A program made the translations under genes and the position numbers. A stretch of DNA of 11,076 nt from Pezicula radicicola (Eukaryota > Ascomycota > Leotiomycetes > Helotiales > Dermateaceae): contig PDUO01000111.1 of NCBI GenBank assembly GCA_003008705.1, positions 35,937 to 47,012 on the forward strand, read 5' to 3'. Positions 1-7,834 of the stretch are shown here, piece by piece. The stretch's first letter is position 1; the number at the start of each line of letters is the position of its first letter. The notes under the pieces were generated by a model, which was not told the DNA's origin, did no database searches, and saw only the letters and a program-made list of their open reading frames with translations.

Positions 1-1959
1 TATTAGTTTAGTTTAATAATTAATAATATTATTATATATTCTAACTTTATATTTAATATAATTATTAAATATTATACTTTACTTCTTTAAGTAATTAATC
101 TATTATAAAGTTTTATAATATTTTTAAATATACTTTTTTAATTACTTTTCTATTTAGTTTAATTAGTATTTATATATAAGACTAGATTTAAATCTTAATT
201 AAATCTAAATCTAATCTAGTATTTTATTATAGATTATAAATATTTAAAAAACTTATTTAGTATAGTTTAATAATATTCTATAAGATTACTTATAAATTAA
301 TTAAGTTTATTAAATATAAATAAGATATTAGATTATATATATATAGTTAAGTATATTAAGCTTTTTATTATTTCTTAATATTTTATTCTATTAATTCTCT
401 TATTAGTAAATAATATAGATTATAGATTATTATATTTAAAAAGTAGAACTTTCTTTAATTTATATTTTTCTTTTAGAAAACTAAATTAATTTAAGATAAT
501 TTTTAAATATTACTCTTAATTAAAATAAAGAGTTTATTCTTTATAGTTTTATATTATTTATATTCTAAAAACTTTTTTAATCTCTTTTAAATCCTTAATA
601 TAAAATTATTCTAATAGTTTAAAACTAAACTAATTAATCTTAATAAGTTTAAAAGTAGTAACTAGTATATTATTAATATAAACTAATATTATAAGCTTTT
701 ATTCTAGATAGATAAAAAGATAAAGATTTATTAAACTTTATTTAAAACTAATTAAAATAAAATAGAATTTATAAAGAAGATTCTAGTTTTAAATTAATTA
801 CTTAAGTTTATAAAGACTCTAGAGTACTCTTAATATATATCTTAATTAAAATAAAACTCTATTAGATTAAGATAAGAATAATTACTCTATTAGAGTTAAC
901 TTTATAAAGGTATTTTTAATATTAAAGTAGTAATATTTAAGACTTTTAATAATTATAATTATAAGAAAGATATAGAGAGTATCTATATATATAATTAATA
1001 TAAATATTTTTATATAATCTTCTCTATATACTTAGAAGAATCCTTTTATAACTAGTTAAGTTTTAAACTACTTAAGTAAATTATTAGAATTTATTTTAAT
1101 TATAAATATTTATTTTATAAATATTAAGTTTACTTCTTTAGAAGAGACTTCTTCTCTCTAAGTACTATTAATTTAGAGTAATACTAGTTCTTCTTAAATT
1201 ATATCTCTCTATTACTAGTTATATTTAAGATTATTAATAACTTCTTTATAACTCTTAGAGATAAAGATTTCTAAGTCTTCTCTAGAGTTAATTAAGGTAA
1301 TTTTATCTTTTTTATTAAGTTCTTAATTATAGATTAGAGTAAGTATAACTTTAATAACCTTTATAAATCTCTTATTCTTATTAATAGTATCTTTATATTT
1401 TCTTTTTTAACTCTAAAGATTATATTAACTCTAGTTCTAATCTAGTTAATATCTAATTAAAGTTTAATATTTATTATTATTATTAATTAGATTAATATTA
1501 TTATTTACTTTCTAGAATATAAGATTAGTAGTATTTAAACTAACTCTATTTAATACTTACTTTAATTTATAATACTTAATAAATTAACTATCTCTAGTTA
1601 ACTTATAAGTATACTTCTTAACTAAGAGTAAAGACTTCTCTTTATTAAGTACTTTTATTTTAAGATCTAATAGTTTATAATTTAAAATAAAAGGTATTAG
1701 AGTTTCTATTATTAGTTTTATAATATCTAGAGATTTTAAATTAATAGAAATAATAATCTTAAAGTTATTAAGTTTATTAATAAATAGTATATTAGTTAAT
1801 ATATTAATTAAAATATTAAATAACTTATTAGATAACTAGTTAAATAACTAGGTCTTTAGGTAACCTTTTAGTTTTTAATTAATAAGGTTAGTTAGAGTAT
1901 CTTATAACTTAAAAGATAGTCTAAGTTTAAGATTAATAATATCTTCTTTTATATATTTA
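1..1959. repeat. RIP-saturated AT-rich flank (left), no genes
   Basis: The stretch is extremely AT-rich; sample 60-base lines contain about 7 to 20% G+C. Reading every line I saw no CpA, TpG or CpG dinucleotide, while CpT, CpC and GpC are present. RIP in filamentous ascomycetes converts CpA (and CpG) to TpA on both strands of repeated DNA, and complete loss of these dinucleotides is its end state. As a consequence there is no ATG on either strand and TGA is absent, so no ordinary ORF can exist. The ancestor was presumably a repeat, but nothing of its identity can be recovered by eye. Weak inverted repeats occur (for example ACTAGATT at 181 with AATCTAGT ending at 220) and are expected by chance in such sequence. 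I see no tRNA, rRNA or CRISPR. Confidence 0.85.
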
Positions 1960-1964
1960 TTAAA
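1960..1964. repeat. Target site duplication TTAAA (left copy)
   Basis: TTAAA lies directly outside the left LTR and is repeated exactly at 8049-8053 outside the right LTR. A 5-bp duplication is typical of Ty3/gypsy integrase. It fixes the element ends and shows that this is one insertion event rather than a recombinant. Confidence 0.9.
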
Positions 1965-2178
1965 TATAACGATCTATACTTAGGCTATAGCTATATAAGT
2001 TATAGAGGTGGAAAATATATAGAATTCTAGACTAGGGAGAGAAGAGAGCTTAAGTGAAGCTTGACTATATACACGAAGCGATATTATATAATAGTTCTTA
2101 GTAGCTTCTGGCTTGGAATAACAATCTTCTATTTAACTAGGTTACTCTAGGAATAGGTACATCGTCAGAACCGTTATA
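1965..2178 (-). repeat. Left LTR (3' LTR of the element)
   Basis: This 214-bp direct repeat matches 7835-8048 without gaps and differs at 21 positions, all transitions. The plus-strand start reads TATAAC where the right copy has TGTAAC, and both copies end CGTTATA, so the original termini were probably the inverted repeat TGTAACG/CGTTACA, eroded here by CpA to TpA changes. The copy keeps the TATA-like TATATA at 2066-2071 and the 10-mer ATTCTAGACT at 2024-2033 that is complementary to the primer-binding site. Of the 12 positions where this copy looks derived, 10 are G to A on the plus strand. The inner end could be misplaced by up to 3 bp because TTA follows both LTR copies. Confidence 0.93.
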
Positions 2179-2181
2179 TTA

Positions 2182-2193
2182 CCCCCTCCTCCT
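2182..2193 (-). other. Polypurine tract
   Basis: On the minus strand this reads AGGAGGAGGGGG and ends 3 nt before the 3' LTR. It is the expected RNase H-resistant primer for plus-strand DNA synthesis. It lies inside the pol reading frame, encoding the last residues before the TAA at 2179-2181. Confidence 0.85.
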
Positions 2194-2318
2194 GAAAAAG
2201 CTCGCCCTCGAGTATGTTTCTATAGGTCTATCGTTGTCCAATTCATTGTAATCATCTATACTATTATTATAGTGTTGTATCTATTCAAGGAGCCGTCGTA
2301 GAGGTCCAGGGAGGTTAG

Positions 2319-2478
2319 GGTTATCAAGGTAGAACTTTCGGAGTATATGGGGACTATATTTTAAGTTAGATGTAGGGTACTATTCGGGATCCTCATCAAA
2401 ACTAGTCTATTGGATATAGTAGAGTAGACTATTATATAGTTTCTTGACTACGAGGATCTTTTCGACTTCCCATTCGTC
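2319..2478 (-). pseudogene. Chromodomain at the integrase C-terminus (pol part)
   Basis: The frame opens with DEWEVEKILVVKK, continues with a fold containing DEDPE and YPTSNLKYSPHILRKF, and then NPNLPGP. This matches the chromodomain found after integrase in fungal chromoviruses. The Trp of DEWEVE (2470-2472) survives. Two positions that are Trp in relatives are now TAG (2407-2409 and 2380-2382), including one before YPTSN that should form part of the aromatic cage. Chromodomains of this group bind methylated histone H3 and are thought to direct integration to heterochromatin, which suits the RIP-saturated insertion site seen here. The coding tail after it (to 2179) is charged, unassigned and runs into the polypurine tract. 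Confidence 0.88.
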
Positions 2479-2579
2479 GTTGTTTATAATAATAATACTT
2501 GGTGGCTCTTCTAGTTCTTAGCCGGGTAGCGGGTTATTAGTAGCTTTACGTAGCTTATCCGGCGAGAATACTAGGTAGA

Positions 2580-3582
2580 TATTTATGGATCATGGTAGGT
2601 CGATTCTATAACTGTTTCCTTCCTGGGCTAGTACTAGGTATAGGCCGGCTATTTAGTAGTCTAACTTTCGACTAGGTCTCTGTATCTTCTAGTTCTGTGT
2701 TGTAATCTATACTTTATCCTTTACTTTCTAGTCTATTGGTTATCGGTATTGGTTTACGTTACGTTGTTTCTTTTCTTGCGAGACCTATAGGATCTCTTTT
2801 ACCTTTTCCTAGGTATTGTATATTCTCCTTGTAATATTTTAGGCTTCTATAATATTTAGATATTCTTTTACTATCGTTGGTTCTTCTGGTTGATTCTAAT
2901 CGAAAGATGTCCGAGGTAGATATCTATTAAGTAGTTCAAAGGGGGATATTCCAAGGCTTTTATACGGTAGGACTAGTTGGGTGTAATCTATGATCAGGAG
3001 TAGTTCTGACTAGTCGTCTTAGTAGTAGCTTATATAGGGTCGGAGTTGTTGGTCAATATACTAGTTCATGATTTCGGTCTATCTATCCGTCTATATATGG
3101 TGGGTGGTCGAAAACTTGATCTTTATACCTAAGATTCTGTAGAATTCATTCCAGAAGTCTGATATGAATTAGGGTCCTTGGTCCGAAACGATCGACATTG
3201 GAGCGCCCTTGTGTTGGTATATATTCGAAATGTATAGCTAGGCAAGTTCCCGGGTGTTCACGGTCTTATAATATAGCACCGATATAGCTTGTTTACTGAA
3301 GCGATCGATTACTACGAGGATATTATTAAAACCATACTTATCTTTCGGGAAGGACTTGAAGTCTATAGTGATGTATTGCTAGGGCCTTTCAGGGATCAGT
3401 AACGGGTTCAAGAAACCAGGGGTCTTGTCTCGGGGGTTGTAGGATCTCCTGTATATATGGTAGTTGTTAATATATCTCTTTATATCCGAGACTATTCCTT
3501 TCCAGTAGTACTATATAGTAAGAAGGGTTATTGTCTTCTTTGGGCTCAGGTATACTATTGATACCTGGTTGTGAGATTCCTG
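2580..3582 (-). pseudogene. Integrase (pol part)
   Basis: Integrase inserts the cDNA into the genome. The N-terminal HHCC zinc site is recognisable, but only the first His (3571-3573) remains. The second His is Tyr (3550-3552) and both Cys of the NCxxC motif are Tyr (3460-3462 and 3451-3453). The catalytic core keeps all three acidic residues: Asp in ITIDF (3361-3363), Asp in IVSDQGP (3181-3183) and Glu in TEIMN (3073-3075). Exactly 35 residues separate the last two, the D,D-35-E signature. A C-terminal segment near 2590-2670 (IAGLYLVL followed by SYRIDLP) corresponds to the GPY/F module. Many in-frame stops interrupt the domain, so an intact catalytic triad does not mean activity. Confidence 0.92.
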
Positions 3583-3942
3583 AATTAAATATATTCTTAG
3601 GGGGAAAGGTTGATTTAACCCGCTAGGTAGGGAATATAACTTATCTAGTACTACTAAGTACCTTCTCTAAAATAGTAATCCGTTGTCTATAGTCCAATCC
3701 TGGTTACCTCTTTCAGCTCTCTTTCTTTCCTTAGTAAGGGTTAGGCTATCTCTATTCGTAGATAAGATTTAGTCTATAACATCGATAGGGGACTCTATAG
3801 GGGCGAGGTCTTTGAATTCTTCGAATTTATATAGGGTTATATTATTCAGTATCTATAGGTTAAGTTGATCTGGTATAAGTAATGTCTAGGTCCGGTGCTT
3901 ACTTTTAGTAATTTCCTGAGGACTAATATCTTGTTCTCTATG

Positions 3943-4299
3943 TATTAGGGTATCGGTGCGTTCGTTCTTCTTACCGGGTCGGTATATAATCGTGAAGAAG
4001 AATTCGGACAAGAATTCTACCTATCAGGCTTATTGTGAGTTCAATTACTTAGTCAATATAAAGTATTCTAGGGCCTTATGATCCATGATAATTTAAATTC
4101 GATACAGGGATCCCGTGGTTTCGGTCCTCTAGTGAGAGAGAGACTTGACGATAGCTAGTATTTCCTTATTATATATCTAGTAGTTTAGTTCTACCAGGGC
4201 TATTGTTTTTGAGAAGTAGGCTACCAGGTACTAATCACCGTCAGGTTGTTTCTAGGATAGTATACTAGCTACTACCCTATCAGAGGCATCGGTTTCAAT
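3943..4299 (-). pseudogene. RNase H (pol part)
   Basis: The domain degrades RNA in the RNA:DNA hybrid. It opens with IIETDASD, whose first catalytic Asp is at 4288-4290. It then shows YNKEILAIVKSL with the catalytic Glu at 4162-4164, DHKALEYF with an Asp at 4081-4083, and RPGKKNERTD with the last Asp at 3952-3954. All four acidic positions are thus retained. At least eight in-frame stops separate them, including one at the usual NYxIYNKE position. It directly follows RT in the same frame, as expected for Ty3/gypsy. The segment from 3940 to 3590 is the linker to integrase. Confidence 0.9.
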
Positions 4300-4539
4300 T
4301 ATAGTTTCGAGTCTAGGGTTATAGTAGTATAGTACAGGGGTATTCATTAGAGTATCTTTTAGTCTTCGGAAGGTATTCTTATAGTTCTAGTTAAAATCGA
4401 AGGAGATTCCTTTTCCGGTCAACTTAGTCAATAGTCTCGCAACTAGACTATAGTCCTTAATGAATCGTTGGTAGAAATTATAGAAACCAAGGAAGGATTA
4501 TATAACTCTTATAGTTTAGGGTACCTTCTAATCTTTTAT

Positions 4540-5247
4540 AACCTTCACTTTCTCAGGGTTAACCTTGATACCGGTTATACTAATAATAAATCCAAGGTAT
4601 TTTATCCGGGTTATATTAAACTTATATTTCTTAATATCAGCTTAGAGGCCAGCTTCTTATAGTTATTCAAGTACTTTATATATATATACTATATATTCTA
4701 GAGGATCTTCTAAGTAAATCAAGATATCGTCTAAGTAGGTAGTATAGAAGTCATCGAGGTAGTTAAATAAGATATTGTTTATATAATACTAGTATATAGC
4801 GGGTCTATTTATTAATCTAAATAGTAGTACTTTATACTTGAATACTCTATAGTAGGTACAGAAGGTAGTTAATTCTTTAGAGTCAGGATGAATTTAAATT
4901 CAGTGGAATACTTATTGAATATTAAGCTTAGTAAAAATCTTAGTCTTATTGATTCGGGCTAAAGTTTCATCAATTAGAGGCAATGGGTACTAGTCCTTCT
5001 AGATAATTATATTCAATTTTCGAAAGTCGATATAGAAACGAAGTCTACTATCTGGCTTATGAACAAATAGTATAGGAGATGTAAAGGGGGCCTGGCTTAG
5101 GGCTATAAAGCCTTTTGCCATGTTTTCTTCTAAGTAAACCTTTATAGCCTTAAGCTCGGTAGTGGTTATATTGTATAGTGGGTTGAATCCTAGGGTGTTT
5201 TCTGATTCTAGTTTGATTTTAAAGTCAATGTTATAGTGCGGCGGGAG
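4540..5247 (-). pseudogene. Reverse transcriptase (pol part)
   Basis: The domain begins near LPPHYNIDFKIKLE and contains SPILFVHKPDSRLRFYIDF, DYPLPLIDE-like and YLGF segments typical of Ty3/gypsy RT. The active-site motif YLDD is intact at 4726-4737, within NYLDDFYTTYLDDILIY. The motif A Asp expected in the TKLDIRxAF-type segment is Asn (4921-4923), a GAT to AAT change in TpG context. The first stop after the 5' part is TAG at 4999-5001, followed by several more. The 5' part of the domain, with the upstream linker, forms the only long stop-free stretch in the element (4999-5517). Its Met at 5517 is internal to pol and is not a real start. Confidence 0.93.
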
Positions 5248-5949
5248 TGTATTAGAAGCGGCCTTAGAGAAGACGTCTTTATATATCCTGTATTCGTCCA
5301 GGAGGTTCTTCTTTACTAGACGTTCGTCTTCCTCAAGGTCTTCCTTAGCCTTACGGTCTTCGAGGTGGTGGTCGATTTCGTAAATACTAGTAATAAATAA
5401 GGAGTCTTTCTTCCTTTTAGTATGAAGGGTATAGGTAGGAGTACTGATTTCAGTAATATTGATAGAGATTAGTTTATAGGCCTCTTCTTGTTCGCCGTTG
5501 TCATCCGATGTATCCATTCCTTCTAGATAGTATATACTATAAAGTTTATATTCTATAGTTCTTATATTATCACGAACATCCTATTCATAGGTTCTTTTTC
5601 CAAGGGAGGGGATCCAGTAAGTTCTTTTTCTTTTAGTGGTTGGTAGTAGTTATACTACTTAGCTATTTCCCCCACCGGGTAGGTTAACTAGTTCTCTATA
5701 CTTTGGTTTTATAGTATTTCCCTGGGTGGCTATAGGAAATGGTTCCTTACGCTTTAGTATCTTCTAGGGCCGGGAACTAGTATATCCCGCTTTTCTTCGA
5801 GTATCCTCAATTATAAATAGCTTTTCCCTATAGTCTATATCCTTCTGGAAGAGTGGGTCTAGTTAATACTTCTTGTTGTCGATTCATTCTAGATCTATCT
5901 ATATCTCTTGGGCGAAGTATAGTATTGGTGGTATATCTAATAGTTATTC

Positions 5950-6279
5950 CAGGGCTTGGTTAGTTACTTATAGGTTGATTCCGAAGTAGGACAACTATTT
6001 CCTTCCGAGGATTAAGTTATATTTTCCGAGGTTGAGTATATAGAAGGGTATACTATATAGTTGTCTCCTATCTATATATAAGATTAGTCGGATAAAGTAT
6101 ATAATAGGTTTTCTAGGTTTTCCGTCGTAACCTCTTACTTAGAATAATAAGGGGAGTTCTTCTAGTTTAATTTCATAGAATCGTTATAGTTTCTTAAGGT
6201 ATTGGGAGTCTATAAAGAGATACCCATTTACTCCAGTATTATATAGAGTATTGGTTAAGAAAGTGATTCTATTATATAC
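5950..6279 (-). pseudogene. Retropepsin-like aspartic protease (pol part)
   Basis: The segment reads RITFLTNTLYNTGVNGYLFID and later NLILGRK, matching the fungal Ty3/gypsy protease pattern with the active site normally D-T/S-G-A-N. The catalytic Asp is replaced by Asn (codon 6238-6240, within YNTGVNG) and the following Ala by Val. Both are transitions in RIP context. A stop replaces the Trp expected after LGRK (5995-5997). The protease would have cut Gag-Pol into mature proteins; this copy cannot. Between it and RT lies a poorly conserved linker (about 5940-5520) with at least eight stops. Confidence 0.88.
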
Positions 6280-6351
6280 TAATATATAGGGAATAGTAAA
6301 AGCTTATCCGTCTATTAATCGTCTTAAGTTAATTTTATATAATACTTCATA

Positions 6352-6390
6352 TCCTAGAGGGGAGTCTTTCTCTAGGACTCTTTGTTTCCC
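6352..6390 (-). promoter_or_regulatory. Predicted -1 ribosomal frameshift signal (gag-pol)
   Basis: On the minus strand GGGAAAC (6390-6384) sits in the register X XXY YYZ of the gag frame (TCG GGA AAC). A 6-nt spacer follows, then an 8-bp perfect hairpin: TCCTAGAG (6377-6370), a 10-nt loop, CTCTAGGA (6359-6352). Gag stops at TAG (6374-6372) four codons after the heptamer. The -1 frame is open from just upstream of the heptamer and leads into protease. Heptamer, spacing, structure and frame relationship all fit a programmed -1 frameshift. The stem is rich in CTAG, which raises the chance of accidental pairing, and RIP may have altered the bases around it. Confidence 0.68.
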
Positions 6391-7796
6391 GATTTATTGA
6401 CTTTATTCAGGCTTACTTTCTTATATAGATAAACTCTAGCTATATATCTGGTCTCCTTATAGATAAAGTACCTACCTTCGTTCAAGAGTTTCTGTTTCTT
6501 AGTATCCTTGTAGGTAGGGCGCGGGCGAGTACTAGTACTACGTTCTCGATCTAGAATAGTGGTGGTTCCTGGGCTACCCAGGGTTATTATTTTCTTACTA
6601 GTAGGCCTTCGCTAGCTACTAGTACCTTCTAGTTTCTTGGTTCCGGGATCTTTCTTTACTTCCCTGCTATAGAAATATTTCTCATGAGTATCTACTAAGT
6701 GTAATACCTTGTTAGTGGTAATGTAGTATTTAGCTAGACTCTCGTAGTCTATGAGTAAGGGGTACAGGGGTGTTATCGAACGGGTAAGGTCGGTGGTTAT
6801 TCGTTCTATAATCATAGGTCGGAGCTTACTTTCATGGATCTAGGCGAGTCCAGTGAGTCTTATAAAGTTAGAGTAGAATTTAGCGAAGGTCTCATCCTTC
6901 TATATATATTACTTCCGGAATTCACGGCGAGTATCCTCTATAGTGTCCTCATTGTTATAAATACTAGTAAGGTACTCTAGTATCTCTTCTGTATCCTTAA
7001 AGAGTTGGTTCTTATTAGCCTTTAGTCTATACTTAGAAAGTAAGTAGCCTTAGGCTTTTAGAGTAGTGTAGTTGAAGACGTAGAGTATACAGGCATCCTT
7101 GTTCAGGAAATGGTCTTGGTTTATCTTAAGCTTTCCTTCAACTTAGATTCTCCATGAATCAAAGGAAGGGTCTAAGCTATCTAAGAATATAGGTGGATCT
7201 AGGAGAGCTCGGGTTCTATGGTTCAGGTATCCTTCCGCCTTGATAGAGGGAATAACTACTCCTATGGGTATTTAGTATACTATGGTCAGGGCCTTAACTA
7301 ACTCTACGATAAGGCTATTCTGGTTATTTGGTTCTGGTTTAAGTAAAGGTCTAGACCTATCCTGGGCTCAGGCTTCCGCCTCAGCCTTAAGTAATAGTTG
7401 AACTAGTTCCGAGTTCTCTTGATATAACTATTCGATTTCTATATCTAGTTCTATACTAGGTTCTAGGTCCCCTACCGGGGTAGTCCGGGAAGTAGATGAT
7501 ATCGACGGTTTAGCTATAGTACTAGCGGCTTCCTTTCCTTTTCGAGGCGGAGCTATAGTTTCAGTTATATAGGTCCCTTGGGTTATGGTTTCAGAGGTTC
7601 TTTCTTTTCATGGTTAAATAGATATCTAGGTCTTTTGGGAGTCTAAGGTTCGGGTTCTAGTTTTCTAGTCTTATAGTTCTTTCCTGAAGTAATTCGGAGC
7701 TTCGAGTTCTGGTTCTGGGGTTTTGTTCTATACCTATATATATCAAGGTGGTTATAGTTCTAATTTAAGTTCTAGCTCTTTTATTCAGGATATTAT
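6372..7796 (-). pseudogene. gag: gag (capsid/nucleocapsid), RIP-inactivated
   Basis: One minus-strand frame of about 475 codons runs from near the primer-binding site to TAG at 6374-6372. The central part (PSFDSWRI, then a helical capsid-like region with DTRREFRK, FAKFYSNFIRLTG and RPMIIERITTDL) resembles fungal Ty3/gypsy Gag. It is followed by a basic linker (TSTRPRPTYKDTKK) and a nucleocapsid knuckle. At the knuckle the CX2CX4HX4C pattern is present, but every ligand is now Tyr (6468-6470, 6459-6461, 6444-6446, 6429-6431). About 19 in-frame stops occur. No ATG remains in this frame before 6815, so the native start was probably an ATG turned into ATA; ATA at 7794-7796, 7791-7793 or 7782-7784 are candidates. 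The only sizeable stop-free piece is 6612-6815. Gag would form the virus-like particle. Confidence 0.88.
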
Positions 7797-7822
7797 ATTT
7801 CCTTCCTAGGAGTGGTTCAGTG

Positions 7823-7832
7823 AGTCTAGAAT
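7823..7832 (-). other. Primer-binding site, probably self-primed
   Basis: Two nt inside the 5' LTR the sense strand reads ATTCTAGACT. This is a perfect reverse complement of AGTCTAGAAT within the same LTR (minus strand 7903-7894, also 2033-2024 in the other LTR). It does not begin with the TGG typical of tRNA-primed elements. In Tf1/sushi-type elements the 5' end of the transcript folds back onto the primer-binding site, and the arrangement here fits that. The TCTAGA core is palindromic, so only the flanking bases add independent support. Confidence 0.7.
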
Positions 7833-7834
7833 AA

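Larger units (their letters stand above)
2179..6384 (-). pseudogene. pol: pol polyprotein (PR-RT-RH-IN-chromodomain), RIP-inactivated
   Basis: One minus-strand frame can be followed from the predicted frameshift site at about 6384 to a TAA at 2179-2181, about 1,400 codons. It runs through protease, reverse transcriptase, RNase H, integrase and chromodomain without any frame change. By hand count it holds about 60 in-frame stops. Most are TAG or TAA at positions where relatives carry Trp or Gln, and a few replace Arg, which is the RIP pattern. The largest stop-free stretch is 4999-5517 (172 codons), covering the linker after protease and the N-terminal part of RT. Pol would have been made as a Gag-Pol fusion by -1 frameshifting and cut by its own protease. 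No internal segment looks like a functional separate gene. The final TAA could be native or produced by RIP. Confidence 0.93.

Noticed and set aside
181..220. Inverted repeat ACTAGATT / AATCTAGT as a hairpin or terminator
   Set aside because: It is short, AT-rich, in sequence made almost only of TA, AA, AG and CT steps, and has no neighbouring gene.
1..1959. Mitochondrial DNA or a centromere core as explanation for the extreme AT content
   Set aside because: Low G+C alone would leave CpA and TpG at expected levels. Their total absence points to RIP. No mitochondrial gene or tRNA is visible. A centromeric location cannot be excluded but nothing here shows it.
1965..2181. LTR of 217 bp including the trailing TTA
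   Set aside because: Ending the LTR at CGTTATA gives matching inverted termini and a perfect 5-bp target duplication. Including TTA would leave no proper duplication.
4468..4662. Plus-strand ORF of 64 codons
   Set aside because: It lies antisense to the RT C-terminal region of pol, which is clearly coding on the minus strand. It has no recognisable domain and its length is ordinary for a shadow frame.
4999..5517. 172-codon ORF as a free-standing gene
   Set aside because: It is the linker and 5' part of RT within the pol frame. The frame continues with RT motifs after the TAG at 4999 and reads in from protease upstream.
6612..6815. 67-codon ORF as a small gene
   Set aside because: It is an internal stop-free piece of gag. 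The same frame carries capsid-like sequence upstream and the knuckle downstream.
7823..7834. tRNA-type primer-binding site
   Set aside because: The sequence after the LTR begins TTATTCTAGACT and lacks the TGG complementary to a tRNA CCA end. The self-complementary match explains it better.
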